Shown piece after piece: positions 49,901 through 56,450 of a stretch of 64,000 bases of DNA. Source of the DNA: Ancistrus triradiatus (lineage: Eukaryota > Chordata > Actinopteri > Siluriformes > Loricariidae); NCBI GenBank assembly GCA_025084515.1, contig JAJAGP010000553.1, forward strand, positions 302,121-366,120. The letters run 5' to 3'. The notes below the pieces were generated by a model. That model was not told the origin of the DNA. It saw only the letters and a list, made by a program, of their open reading frames with translations, and did not search any database. A program made the position numbers and the translations under genes. Numbering within the stretch: position 1 is the stretch's first letter; each line of letters begins with the position of its first letter.

Positions 49901-51849
49901 GGCCAAGTAACTAACTTTAAGATATTCAAAAGTGCATTCTTGGAGGCATTCGTACTGACTGATTACCAGTCTGAGATTGAAGAACAGCTCCGGACGAACA
50001 TACAAACAGCCACTCAGTGTATAAGGGACTTTGTTTATGATCATCAGACCTTGTGCCTTGAATGGAGTCCTGAAATGCCAGTACATCGAATCTTGAGTGC
50101 TTGCAATCGGAAGCTAGCCAGTAGCTTGCGTGATGTTGCTACGACAGAAGACCAGTTGGTTCTTCTGTGGGGTCTCGCATAGAAAAGGACTGGAGCAATT
50201 CCAAATAATATTGGAACTGGGTGCAACAATCCAACCCATTTGATCGGGCATCAAAGAGGTCATCTAAAAAGTCAGAACATCCTAGAGGGACAGCCGGTGA
50301 TTTGGCTACTGTTGTAAGTGTGCCAACACTCCTCGTTATCCCAGTTGAAATTCATGAATGCAAGATTGATGCGGTATTGGACACTGGCAGCACCTGCTCC
50401 GTAATGCAGTGGACATTATGGACCTGCCTTAAGAGGCCTGATGAAGAGCTAGGTGAGGAAGCTATCAGAAATTTATTATGGCCAGTGGTCAAGAGAGTAG
50501 ATCCGTTGCATGCTGCTTTTGCTTGGCTTGGACTTTATGTGCACGAGTCAGCTCATTCGTAAGCTGCATCAAGGGAGGTATTTGGTTGCGGGAGGACGAG
50601 AACACCCTTTCCTCCGAAAAACTCGCAGTGCCTTTCAGTGGGTCAGGGAACCTCTAACAAGCAACCTCTTTATGGCTGTAATAGAGCAGTCCCACAGACA
50701 CCAGTGTGAAATCCCTAATCTGAAGGACCAGCCTGCAGTAGTCAGGCCACTGTTGAGGAGGTGGCCCACTGTTTGGACAAAATCTACTGGCATTACAGAT
50801 ATCGTCACACACCAGATCCTTACCACTGATGAGCGACCGATTCATCGGAGGGCCTATCGAGTGTTACCCCAAAAGCAAGCTATCATCGCTGAGCATCTTA
50901 AACAAATGTTGGACCATAAAATAATAAAGCCATCATCATCATCATTTACATTTACAGCATTTAGCAGACCCCCTTATCCAGAGCAACTTACAATTGATAC
51001 ATTCTTACAGTCCAAGCAATCGTGGGTTAAGGGTCTTGCTCAAGGACCAAACAGTGGCAGCTTGGCAGAGGTGGGATTTGAACCCTGGACCTTGGGGTCC
51101 ATAGTCCAGTACCTTACCCACTAGGCTACCACAGTTCCAATACTCATCATCTTGGGCTTCCCCAGTGGTTCTGGATAGGGCTGCAACAACGAATCGATAA
51201 AATCGATAATAATCGATTATTGAAAGTGTCGACAACGAATTTCATGATCGATTCGTTGTGTCGCATGATTTATGTTTCCCTCCCCTTGTCGTATCCGCTT
51301 ACGTTACTTGCGGCACTTCGTCAACGCTGGAAAAATATACGAGTGAGTTGAACGGAGCGAGGCGGAGCCGGCGTGGACGCGGAATCTTCAAAATAAATTA
51401 GCATTAAGAATTAAATAAATTCTACAAATGAAACATGACCGACGCAGAGAAGAAGGTTTGGCTTAAGTCCTCAAAAGTGTAGGAGCACTTCACGCTTCTC
51501 ACAACAAAAAATATGTAACATGCAAGCTTTGCGAAAGTGATCTGACCTGGTGTGGGTTTACTCCGGGTACTCCGGTTTCCTTCCTCAGTCCAAAGGCATG
51601 TGTGTTAGGTTAATTGATTACTCTAAATTGGCATTAACTTGAGTGTATACATATGACCAGTCTTGATGTAACCTTGTGTGTGTCACTGAAATGGCCACTG
51701 ATACTGACAGCTGTCCTGTCTCCTCAGGTGTCCTCTTGGGCGGCTGTGGCGAAAAGTCCATTCGCTTCCGCCCCGCACTTGTTTTCAAGGAATACCATGC
51801 TCATCAATTCCTCAACATTTTCAGTGATGTGCTGGCTGAGTACAATTAA
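22644..51849 (+). CDS. abat: abat, 4-aminobutyrate aminotransferase, mitochondrial (whole gene)
   Basis: This PLP enzyme of the mitochondrial matrix converts GABA and 2-oxoglutarate to succinate semialdehyde and glutamate, the first step of the GABA shunt and the main route of GABA clearance. Fifteen coding exons (64, 98, 30, 118, 50, 81, 93, 63, 64, 149, 138, 168, 147, 112 and 122 nt) join without a frame break to 498 codons plus stop; the human protein has 500. Key residues by codon: Cys161 and Cys164 (ACGSCSNENA, the dimer's 2Fe-2S ligands), Arg218 (GAFHGRT, substrate carboxylate), Asp324 (VDEVQTGGG, PLP pyridine nitrogen) and Lys355 (SFSKKM, Schiff base to PLP). Assignments follow the pig and human enzyme. 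No stop or missing residue suggests decay. Introns are rich in mobile elements. Confidence 0.97.
22995..24015 (-). repeat. L2-type LINE 3' end (copy 3, longest unbroken)
   Basis: On the plus strand it runs from a (CAAGT)2 start and the ctatttatatagcgcttttt block to about 24015, roughly 1 kb. On the minus strand, near 23870-23840, the remains of the LINE ORF C-terminus can be read as an LK-x-x-L-K-T-like end, clearer in the 54834-56450 copy. The 5' part is missing, as is usual for LINE insertions. A GT microsatellite starts about 30 bp beyond its truncated end. Confidence 0.75.
24048..24093. repeat. (GT)n microsatellite
   Basis: A pure GT run of about 46 bases. Confidence 0.97.
25030..25260 (+). 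repeat. Candidate tRNA-derived SINE
   Basis: A tRNA-like head can be read: an A-box-like ggcacgtggtgatcgtcata run and a B box ggtttgattccaggc, with 5'-3' spacing as in a tRNA gene. No acceptor-stem pairing or canonical anticodon arm could be drawn, so a true tRNA gene is unlikely. Only one copy was noticed. Confidence 0.4.
26118..26215 (+). CDS. abat: abat exon 3
   Basis: The acceptor is tttgtttcag. The exon adds 98 nt and closes at codon 54. It encodes the end of the presequence and the start of the mature enzyme: GYRYVSK, then EFEYDGPSMKTPVPGP, matching human EFDYDGPLMKTEVPGP. The donor after AAG is gtctga, weaker than the others in the gene. A Tc1 copy begins only about 55 bp downstream. 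Confidence 0.93.
26271..27420 (-). mobile_element. Tc1-like transposon, one end truncated (family A, copy 2)
   Basis: The right end is gccccactg followed by TA (27421-27422). On the left only an inner part of the terminal region remains (ataggtacacttcaactatg near 26278), joined to transposase sequence, so the C-terminal catalytic part is deleted. On the minus strand the N-terminal 127 codons are open from 27070 (MGKTKELSKDTRKKIVDLQQ) and include both helix-turn-helix motifs. A frame change near 26690 leads to a second stretch (MWSDETKIELFG, HGGGNIMLWG, QHDNDPKHT). It is the best-preserved coding copy in the window, but not functional. Confidence 0.9.
27552..27581 (+). CDS. abat: abat exon 4 (30-nt microexon)
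   Basis: It encodes exactly ten residues, ELTRQLGEIQ, between acceptor cttccag and donor gtaagc, in phase 0 at both ends. It aligns with human ELMKQLNIIQ. Gene finders could easily miss it because of its size. Confidence 0.93.
28940..31440 (-). mobile_element. Ty3/gypsy retrotransposon remnant, gag to RNase H, split by L2 sequence
   Basis: Domains appear in the normal order on the minus strand. Near 31380-31310 is a gag zinc-knuckle-like run (FYCRESRPLIQSCPAHP, with its first Cys replaced). At about 31150-30900 is the linker between protease and reverse transcriptase (FPIILCLTRLKLHNPVI). At 29575-29370 is the end of reverse transcriptase (VQRFY, LHWTREAEQAF), and at 29340-29040 RNase H (WQCCVSAKVANPSAILL). 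Stops and frame changes interrupt all of it. The core of reverse transcriptase is absent, its place taken by the L2 segment 29577-30495. No LTRs were identified. Confidence 0.75.
29577..30495 (-). mobile_element. L2-clade LINE reverse transcriptase fragment
   Basis: The minus strand carries the central and C-terminal reverse transcriptase with two frame changes. It includes ARVIPILKKPTLNASDINNY, YRPVFLLSFLSKILERVV, ILLDLSVSFDTVNNKILL (first catalytic Asp; the usual AAFDTV is here VSFDTV), then QLGFSAHSAKLTQLCRFM, LDYCNALLPGLP and LHWLSVAAHIRFKTLM. It stops abruptly at 29577 against gypsy RNase H sequence. Same strand as its gypsy host. Confidence 0.85.
31582..31699 (+). CDS. abat: abat exon 5
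   Basis: 118 nt, acceptor ttgacag, donor gtaagt. It encodes INFFCNYEESRGNYLVDADG and then NRMLDLYTQISSVPLG, nearly identical to the human segment. This is the N-terminal segment of the class III aminotransferase fold. One base carries over into exon 6. Confidence 0.97.
31795..32060 (-). repeat. V-SINE-like retroposon, decayed
   Basis: The block ggaatgtgggaggaaactgg (31985-32004) is the inverse of the conserved cctcccac...-type V-SINE body seen at 15163 and 52480, and the left side carries a (TCAT)n-like tail (attcattcat). The tRNA head is not clear. Confidence 0.6.
32746..34127 (-). mobile_element. Tc1-like transposon, both ends present (family A, copy 3)
   Basis: It starts cagtagggcaaaaaagtatt after TA (32744-32745) and ends ttttttgccccactg before TA (34128-34129). 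Minus-strand transposase pieces include IMRTVSKNPRTTWRDLINDL, MWSDETKIELFG, FQCDNDPKHTARATKEW (second Asp) and WPSQSPDLNPIENVWRELK (third catalytic acid). Internal frame breaks make it inactive, but the C-terminal 125 codons are open. Confidence 0.93.
34580..34770. mobile_element. hAT-like terminal fragment with palindrome
   Basis: A 16-bp inverted repeat with one mismatch (gcaccaataccaatac at 34722-34737; gtattggtatcggtgc at 34739-34754) lies beside further ccgataccgatac motifs. Strings of this type mark the subterminal regions of some fish hAT elements. No full element or target duplication was found. Confidence 0.35.
34848..35060 (-). repeat. L2-type LINE 3' fragment (copy 4)
   Basis: It shares cattgtctcaaagcagcttt, gagcaagcctagg and gcctagatgttatatgtaag with the other copies, same orientation. 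It is more diverged, and its extreme 3' end is weak. Confidence 0.6.
35205..35340 (-). repeat. tRNA-headed SINE (family S1, copy 2)
   Basis: The minus-strand head has a ggttcaa-like B box (gattcaagcccc, decayed) and an actatggaccaaaaggtcc block. The body matches the 18820 copy, while the extreme fish tail is missing. Confidence 0.65.
35985..36150 (+). repeat. tRNA-headed SINE (family S2, copy 2)
   Basis: It has a B-box-like ggattctagtcctg, then gggtcgggaatcacacaggc, and a final tgcaatagactggcca block, in the same order as 12375-12560. Confidence 0.45.
36595..36830 (-). repeat. L2-type LINE 3' fragment (copy 5)
   Basis: The blocks tatttatatagcacttttac, gcacaagcctaggccagcag and gaagaaacgctgggagga match the family in order and orientation. 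Truncated after about 235 bp. Confidence 0.7.
36846..36889. repeat. (AAT)n microsatellite
   Basis: About fourteen AAT units, followed by AT-rich sequence with imperfect (TATAA)n near 36930-36980. Confidence 0.95.
37205..38230 (+). mobile_element. L1-type LINE 3' end
   Basis: The plus strand shows the end of an L1 ORF2 in broken frames: WDVFGEKLFVHDP near 37605, KLCLLHAKHLIAMHWKN near 37740-37800 (the L1 AKK-x-I-x-x-x-WK block) and a FHKIWG near 37890, the usual C-terminal signature. It ends in an A-rich tail with AATAAA near 38205. This is the only LINE that I recognise in sense orientation within abat. Confidence 0.7.
37908..37945. repeat. (ATT)n microsatellite
   Basis: About twelve ATT units inside the L1 fragment. 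Confidence 0.93.
38637..38686 (+). CDS. abat: abat exon 6
   Basis: 50 nt, acceptor ttttcag, donor gtaaga. It encodes YNHPALMKAVANPNNL after the split Gly, ending in phase 0. It aligns with human YSHPALLKLIQQPQNA. Confidence 0.95.
38791..38871 (+). CDS. abat: abat exon 7
   Basis: 81 nt, acceptor atttcccag, donor gtgagt, phase 0 at both ends. It encodes SAFVNRPALGILPPENFPER and then LTESLLS. The NRPALGILPPENF core is identical to human. Confidence 0.97.
39187..39279 (+). CDS. abat: abat exon 8: iron-sulfur CxxC
   Basis: 93 nt, acceptor gcctag, donor gtgagt, phase 0. It encodes MACGSCSNENAFKTMF at its centre. The two cysteines (codons 161 and 164) correspond to the pig Cys135/Cys138 pair that binds the 2Fe-2S cluster at the dimer interface, so the fish enzyme should keep that cluster. 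Confidence 0.97.
39545..39607 (+). CDS. abat: abat exon 9
   Basis: 63 nt, 21 codons, acceptor gtctag, donor gtatct. It encodes NKERGTSKPSLEEASSCMIN. It has the same length as, but is less conserved than, the human exon, a surface loop between the CxxC and the substrate-binding segment. Confidence 0.93.
39608..40613 (+). other. abat: abat intron 9
   Basis: Apart from the S1 SINE at 40325-40505, nothing recognised. Confidence 0.7.
40325..40505 (-). repeat. tRNA-headed SINE (family S1, copy 3)
   Basis: On the plus strand it starts gcatttagcagactccttta and ends with the inverted tRNA head (gtgggatttgaacc, then ccagtaccttaaccgct). It has the same layout and strand as the other five copies. Confidence 0.8.
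40614..40677 (+). CDS. abat: abat exon 10: substrate-binding Arg
   Basis: 64 nt, acceptor tttttcag, donor gtaagt. It encodes SPGCPDLSILSFMGAFHGRT. Arg218 of GAFHGRT corresponds to pig Arg192, which holds the carboxylate of GABA. One base is carried over. Confidence 0.97.
40875..41023 (+). CDS. abat: abat exon 11
   Basis: 149 nt, acceptor gttttcag, donor gtctgg after GAG (a weak donor of the same kind as exon 3's). It encodes CLATTHSKVIHKLDIPSFDW and then PVAPFPKLKYPLEDFVRENA, ending EEARCLEE, all close to human. Reading through the donor meets a stop codon soon after (41039), so the splice is needed. Confidence 0.97.
41337..41474 (+). CDS. abat: abat exon 12
   Basis: 138 nt, acceptor gatttag, donor gtaaaa, phase 0. 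It encodes VEDLIVKWRQKGKPVAGIVT, then EPIQAEGGDNHASPDFF. Human has EPIQSEGGDNHASDDFF; the Glu of EPIQ is a conserved active-site residue (pig Glu265 or Glu270 region). The open frame runs past the donor into intron sequence without homology. Confidence 0.97.
41475..43911 (+). other. abat: abat intron 12
   Basis: It holds the L2 copy at 42938-43395. The stretch 43670-43735 ends ataggtgcatctctac, resembling a hAT terminus, but I found no matching left end. The rest (41475-42930) shows nothing that I recognise. Confidence 0.65.
42938..43395 (-). repeat. L2-type LINE 3' end (copy 6)
   Basis: It starts with (CAAGT)3-4 on the plus strand (aagtcaagtcaagtcaagtc), then the ctatttatatagcgcttttt block. 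It is very similar to 22995-23440 over its whole length, the closest pair of this family, so among the younger copies. 5'-truncated. Confidence 0.8.
43912..44079 (+). CDS. abat: abat exon 13: PLP-binding Asp and Lys
   Basis: 168 nt, acceptor tttatag, donor gtactg, phase 0. It encodes HGCAFQVDEVQTGGGATGKF, then WAHEHWGTDDPSDIVSFSKK. Asp324 of VDEV matches pig Asp298 (bond to PLP N1), and Lys355, the first of the SKK pair, matches pig Lys329, which forms the internal aldimine. Catalytically the most diagnostic exon. Confidence 0.98.
44820..46529 (-). mobile_element. Tc1-like transposon, both ends present (family A, copy 4)
   Basis: It starts cagtggggcaaaaaagtatt after TA (44818-44819) and ends before TA (46530-46531), about 1.71 kb, longer than its sisters. 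The extra length comes from many one- to few-base insertions scattered through the transposase, so no long frame survives. Short matching runs to the family A transposase remain on the minus strand throughout. Confidence 0.92.
46880..47540 (+). mobile_element. Tc1/mariner-type transposase fragment (family D), N-terminal half
   Basis: Plus-strand pieces, in several frames, read VDRLRGGASLDKEKQDGHFN (a decayed RGRIIGLREAGWS-like helix-turn-helix), then a SSHSLLSTIQTQVAPSL run in the second HTH/linker. The same region lies inverted at 58510-59010. Termini not identified. Confidence 0.6.
47689..47835 (+). CDS. abat: abat exon 14
   Basis: 147 nt, acceptor gctttcag, donor gtaaca, phase 0. It encodes GYRIFNTWMGDPAKNLFLSE, then LLEQVTHSGKALLQGLLELQ. 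Human has [20 protein letters not shown] here. The Thr-Trp of NTW lies at the dimer-facing side of the PLP site. Confidence 0.97.
47836..49495 (+). other. abat: abat intron 14
   Basis: 48480-48570 carries an inverted B-box-like ggaattgaacccagatcgct and may be a SINE head on the minus strand. 48740-49060 is a GC-richer repeat-like stretch of degenerate gagctgg/gcgctgg units. Neither was classified. The rest shows nothing recognisable. Confidence 0.6.
49496..49607 (+). CDS. abat: abat exon 15
   Basis: 112 nt, acceptor ctctttcag, donor gtaagc. It encodes SQYPHLLNSARGQGTFCAID, then DDVTRDKLLLKIRDK. It matches the human ARYPQF...RGRGTFCSFD region of the C-terminal small domain. One base is carried over. 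Confidence 0.96.
49730..49890 (-). mobile_element. Tc1-like terminal fragment (family B)
   Basis: The run aaacaaatgagacaaaaata and the preceding ttttcacacaagtcttaaaa match the inner terminal region of the copies at 5683 and 7461. Both ends and the transposase are missing. Confidence 0.7.
49895..51175 (+). mobile_element. Ty3/gypsy retrotransposon remnant: gag, protease and start of RT
   Basis: In two frames the plus strand gives, in order: a gag capsid-like region (about 49895-50180: FKSAFLEAF, DYQSEIEEQLR, IRDFVYDHQTL), a retropepsin active-site motif (VLDTGST near 50380), a spacer, and the start of reverse transcriptase (50790-50935: HQILTTDERPIHRRAYRV, EHLKQMLDHKIIKPS). After a SINE the frame resumes as SSWASPVVLD (about 51145-51175), then a hAT fragment cuts it off. 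Frame changes separate gag, protease and RT. Inactive. Confidence 0.8.
50943..51130 (-). repeat. tRNA-headed SINE (family S1, copy 4), inserted in gypsy RT
   Basis: The plus strand starts tttacatttacagcatttag and ends with the inverted tRNA head (ggtgggatttgaaccctgg...ctaggctaccac). The gypsy RT reads up to its left edge and continues after its right edge, and catcatc flanks both sides as a short probable target duplication. Confidence 0.85.
51176..51543. mobile_element. hAT transposon fragment, one end only
   Basis: It begins tagggctgcaac, the terminus of the 12836-13849 copy, and continues with the same subterminal ATCGAT strings, a tcgttgtgtcgcatgattta block and the BED-region acatgcaagctttgcgaaag. 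The other terminus is missing; a V-SINE piece follows. Confidence 0.85.
51544..51706 (+). repeat. V-SINE 3' fragment directly before the last abat exon
   Basis: It contains gggtactccggtttccttcc, a shared middle block, and ends with cttgatgtaaccttgtgtgt and gtcactgaaatggccactga, the tail of the 9190 and 61490 copies. It stops about 20 bases before the exon 16 acceptor. Confidence 0.8.
51728..51849 (+). CDS. abat: abat exon 16: C-terminus and stop
   Basis: The acceptor gtctcctcag ends at 51727. 122 nt including TAA at 51847-51849. After the split Gly it encodes VLLGGCGEKSIRFRPALVF, then HAHQFLNIFSDVLAEYN, matching human VVLGGCGDKSIRFRPTLVF and HAHLFLNIFSDILADFK. Confidence 0.98.
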
Positions 51850-52479
51850 GAGTCCTAGAGGTGCGACCAGCTGAGGAGAAAAGCACAAGGGTCCAAGCCC
51901 AAAACGAGCAGTTCTTCTCCCCGTCCTCCCCATCACGGCCCAATTTGTTACTCGTATTTTTTAACTAAATAAGTCATTTTGTTTTTGTTAAATTTCAGAA
52001 ATTGCATTGTCTCTAGTAGCCACTGTTATGTTCACAATGGCATAAGTGTTATGTCTCCCCAGTAGTATACGGCAGCATTGAATTACATCAGTAATGATTG
52101 TTAGCATATGGCATGGTTCTAATGAATGCTGCTTCCATGAACATTTCTAACAGGGATTCAGCACTGGAGAAGTTAATGAGTTGCACAGACTATCTAGCCA
52201 GGAACACACCAAAAGCCAATGAGGCAGCACTGAGACAGCACATCAGCCGGTCAGGTGAAGGTTTTTATAACTTCATATTACAACCTGTACTCCTGTTCTT
52301 CAAACTTAAATGTTAACCAAGAGTGAGTTTAGAGTCAGACCTGGCAGCAAGGTACAGGAAGACTTCAGATTCAAATTCCCAATGCAGCGACATGGAGATT
52401 AAGGCAGACGTCTTTGAATTGGTCTTCAGATATACAAACCCACATTTGTATGAAATTGGAAAGTAATATATTCAAATTA

Positions 52480-52788
52480 GGGACGGCACTGTGGTGCAGT
52501 GGTTATCATCGTCTCCTCACAGCTCCGAGATCCTCGTTTCGATCTCAACCCAGGGTTCTCCCTGCGTTCATGTGGGTTTTCTCCAGCTACTCCGGTTTCC
52601 TCCCACATTCCAAAGACATGTGTTAGGTTAATTGGTGTTTCCAAAGTGCCCCTTGGTGTGTGAGTGTATGTGCCCTACGATGGATTGCCCTTCTGTCTAG
52701 GGTTGTTCCTGTCTTGCGCCCAGTGTTGTCGGCTAGGCACCAGCTCTCCCAGGACCCTGACTAGGATAAGTGGATAAGACAATGAATG
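52480..52788 (+). repeat. V-SINE with perfect 15-bp target duplication
   Basis: aatatattcaaatta occurs at 52465-52479 and again at 52789-52803, exactly bracketing the element. The head has tRNA-type boxes (ctgtggtgcagtggttatca; tttcgatctcaaccc), the body the V-SINE block (gctactccggtttcctccca), and the tail ggataagtggataagacaat with aatga units. It lies in the probable abat 3' UTR in sense orientation. Confidence 0.92.
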
Positions 52789-54657
52789 AATATATTCAAA
52801 TTATATTAAATAAAATCATTTATGGAGGTAGAGTCTATTTTAGGCAGCATTTGTGGACTGGTGTGATAAGACACCTGGTGTGTGTCAGATACCTTATTTA
52901 GTTCAATTTGCAGCATATGTAGATCTCTTTAATTCTATTCCTGGACTACATTTTCAGGAAAATGTTGAAAAACAGTTAGCATTCAACTGTCGCCATGACC
53001 AAGGAATGCATTTAAGTGACTTGCTTTGCTCATCTAATGGTTGTATTGTTTTCACAGCTTTTCAAAAGCCATTCTCTGATTAAAACATACTAGAGAAATG
53101 TGACTTAACCCACAGCTGATGCAGCTAAATTATCCAGACGTTATTCAGCAAACAGCGTATGGTTAGCATCAGAAAAATAACACAGCAGTGTCTGGCCATT
53201 AATCTGCTTTCTCATTTCCATCACCTCTGATACTTTTCTTGTTTAGAGGAAACGCTTATTGTTTTATCACAAAGCTTTGGATGGTGGAACATTTAGGATG
53301 GTGGTATCTGTGCATTGTATAAACATTTTCTCATATGAAAGATGTTACATGCATACTTATTGTAGATTTGTTGTGGTTTGGTACTACATTGACAGGAACA
53401 ACAAGTATTTATGAGTGCCAACACAGCATAAGTAGTTAAGGTTAGCGAACATAAGATCACTGTGTCTCGTATGCTGTCCTGTTCTATACAGTTGGCTGTA
53501 AATTTTCAAATTGGTCAAATTCATTAATAAAACTAATACATACACTTGCCACCTGTATCTCATCCTCTTCGTTATTCAAAAAGGAGGAGAGGCTGTTTCA
53601 TTGTAATTAATGCAAGACTTGGAGGAAGTTAACTGTATGGAACAGGGGAAAATGATGGAATTGGACTGTGGCTTAAAGAATTTTTTTACACTTCTACTCT
53701 GCGAGAAAGGTCTGCTTGAGAGATGTAGCTAATGCAGTTACTGCAATAATTAAGATTAAAATGATTGTTAATTAATTGTGAGAGGTAATCCTCTTAATTT
53801 CAATATAAAACGGTTCTGAGTGAGAGTACAGGTCTCACTTTTGGTTCATGCAGAAAAAGTGCAAGTTGGTTAGAGAGAGAAAAACATGCAAGGTTTGCCA
53901 CCAACATCTAACGAGCCTGGTGTTCTAGTCAGGGTAAAGAGCATGCATGTGTGACTTTGTAGGAACCGGTGAAGAGAAAGTTGTACAGTACTTAGTTGAA
54001 TTTGGAGTTTCAAAACAGAGCACAAATAGTTAGCTTGAGCTAAAATCACTTACAGTGAGTTTAACATTAAGTTTAAGATATGGTCAGAATTCCAGCTCAG
54101 GCTTCTGTTGCCAGTGGCTGAGAGACATTGAGCCTGCTCATACACACTGTGAAGGACACTTCTCTTGCTGTGTCAACTCAAAGCTGAACTGCTCCATGTC
54201 ATAACACGATCTACCCCGATGGTACAACTGTACAGGGATCCTTTCTATATAAACAAGGAGGAGCATTGCAAATATGGAACACCTTACCTACTTTGTTTGT
54301 AGTTCAGCCATTCCCTGACATATAGCTTTGTGTAAAAGTCTGTATTTATACTTTGTCATCACTACAGCACCCCAGTGACACAAAAGGAGCACAAACTACA
54401 TGATCTGTAGATCCATTTTCATGTGACATTGCCTAAACCTGTATTGTCCCATTATTCTATGTAATTTATATGTTAGTTTTAAATTTATATTTTTAGTATA
54501 GGTAAAGAATGTGGGTATAAAAGTGAAAAAAAAAATACTTAAAGCTGCTCAGTTTATGGATAAAGAAATCCCTACATGTGATGACTCTGTGCCTGTCTGT
54601 TTTTGGCCAAGTCAGTATTGTATAAAGTTGTTTATTGTCTGTTAATAACTAACAAAA

Positions 54658-54663
54658 AATAAA
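54658..54663 (+). terminator. abat: Candidate abat polyadenylation signal
   Basis: AATAAA in an A-rich stretch, followed within 20-40 bases by tgctt-type sequence and then by the start of a repeat-rich intergenic region. Confidence 0.45.
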
Positions 54664-54833
54664 ATCATCACCATGCTTACACCACCAACTGAAAGGTTGC
54701 TCTTTATTTACAGCCAGAATCATCGTCAGAATGAAGTAGAGCTTATTTATTTATGGGTTCAGTATTTTATGCTTTGCTCCATTCATTTTTCAACCAAGTC
54801 CAATCATAGTTCATAGTTAATTCAGTCATCGTC

Positions 54834-56450
54834 AAGTCAAGTCAGATTTATTTATATAGTGCTTTTTACAATGGAGCATTGTCTCAAAGCAACTTTACAA
54901 TTTTAGATTATCTCCTAATATCTACGTCCAATCCCAAATTGAAGGCAAAGCCTTAGGGTGACAGTGGCAAGGGAAAAACTCCCTAAAGTGTTATGAGGAA
55001 GAAACATTAGGGGGAACCAAGACTCAAACAATAGACCAAACATCCCTTGGGTCTATCCGTCGATGATAAATCTAAGAATGAAACTAAATTTATCTAAACT
55101 AAGTCATGTGATTAGTTCAAATAAAAGGATAAAATATGCACACGGCATAAGTAGTCGGCATGTGTGCCAGTTCACAGCTTTTCTGAACTCGTTCAGTTAA
55201 GTTCATTACATGCCTCAAAGTGGAACAGTTCACGTTCAAGTTCACCAATTTAATTCGGAAATAGTTCAAAGTTTCAGTTCATTTTAATTGTTCGTGTGTG
55301 AGATATTCAAATAAATACTTTTTTCACACTACAAGCTAGAAATCACTATACGTTCTTTGAAACTGCTCATTGTAGACATTTGCTCATGACACTGCAATTG
55401 TGTACACGGCGTTGCTATGGCTACCCCGCTCTGCTGCAATTCATCACGGGTAACGTCGTGCAGAAGCCAGTATGTTATTAACTAGCCAGTATGTTAACTA
55501 TTCTCAGCCGGACACCGCAATGCATTGCGCACACAATGTCAAAACCATTTCTTTCTGGTGATACATGATTTAAGCGGCACCAGCGAGAATACAGGAGGGA
55601 GGAACTTTCTCTCGTTGCGTTTCAAAAGCGAAAACAGATGTCACTCAGTTTTCAATGGAAAACAAATTCCAGCGTTCATTTACAGTGATGTCTGCCGTTC
55701 ATGACACATAATGTGAACTAATTCACGTTCAAGTTCTTTATTAAAAAGTGTTGCGTCTTCAGTTACTGTTCACGAAAAAAATGAGCGTGTTTCAATGAAC
55801 GCGTCTTTTGAACTCGTTTCACGCACAACAATGGTAGTCGGAAGACAAACAGAGAGTCTCTCTAGGGTCAGTGAGTCTAAGCAGGAAAGTCTCGGCCCGG
55901 CGGTGGCGGGGACTTAGCCCAGATAACCAGAGGAGGGAGGGAGTTACTGCCCTCTGGTGGCTCTTTCACTATGAACCTATAGCTCTGCCCTTAGTCTAAG
56001 GCAAGGATGCACTAGTCAAGATCACGAGAACCGAAGCCCAGTTCAGCCATACCGCCCACCCGACACTCCCGTCTAACGGACACGGCAGGCAGGCCAGACA
56101 TGACTCCAGACTCCGGTCCCAGTGACCCAAGCCATGCATCCTGGTCTAAATCTAGTCAAAAGCCTGCTTAAATAAGTATGTCTTTAGCCTAGACTTTAAA
56201 AAATGTGGAGAGTGTCTGAGTCTCGAACTAAAGTGGGAAGTTTATTCCATAGTTGGGGGACCATATATGAGAAAGTCTTTCCCCCTGCTGTGACTTTAAA
56301 TTCTAGGAACTAAAAGAAGTCCTGTACCCTGTGAACGAAGTAGACGTGTTGGATTGTAAAACTCTTAAGAGTTCACTCAGTATAATGTGGAGCCAGGCCA
56401 TGTAGAGCTTTATATGTTATAGAAGTATTTTGTCCTTTAACCTTAACCAT
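54834..56450 (-). repeat. L2-type LINE 3' part (copy 7), split by a hAT MITE
   Basis: On the plus strand it starts gtcaagtcaagtcag and the gtgctttttacaatggagca block. On the minus strand the C-terminus of the LINE ORF is readable near 56410-56160: a LHGLAPHYT-like start in a shifted frame, RVLQSNTSTSFTGYRTSF, NKLPTLV-like, and FKSRLKTYLFKQAF. This identifies the whole nine-copy family as L2-like non-LTR elements. A 675-bp insertion interrupts it at 55159. Confidence 0.8.
55159..55833. mobile_element. hAT-type MITE with 8-bp target duplication
   Basis: The octamer GTAGTCGG occurs at 55151-55158 and at 55834-55841, exactly bracketing 675 bp. The insert starts catgtgtgcc and ends gcacaacaatg, short imperfect inverted ends of CA...TG type. 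Inner flanks carry repeated gttcacgttcaagttc motifs in both orientations. No coding capacity. The octamer duplication points to the hAT superfamily. Confidence 0.8.

Larger units (their letters stand above)
51850..54685 (+). other. abat: Probable abat 3' UTR
   Basis: No further exon is expected or seen after the stop. Apart from a V-SINE at 52480-52788 the sequence is free of recognisable repeats up to an AATAAA at 54658-54663, unlike the repeat-dense flanks. Human ABAT also has a long 3' UTR, so a length near 2.8 kb is plausible. Earlier AATAAA-type signals (for example near 52810 and 53525) could give shorter forms. Confidence 0.5.

Noticed and set aside
50510..51124. 204-codon frame, the longest in the window, as a gene
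   Set aside because: It is gypsy RT sequence running into an inserted SINE; the last third is SINE translated by chance.
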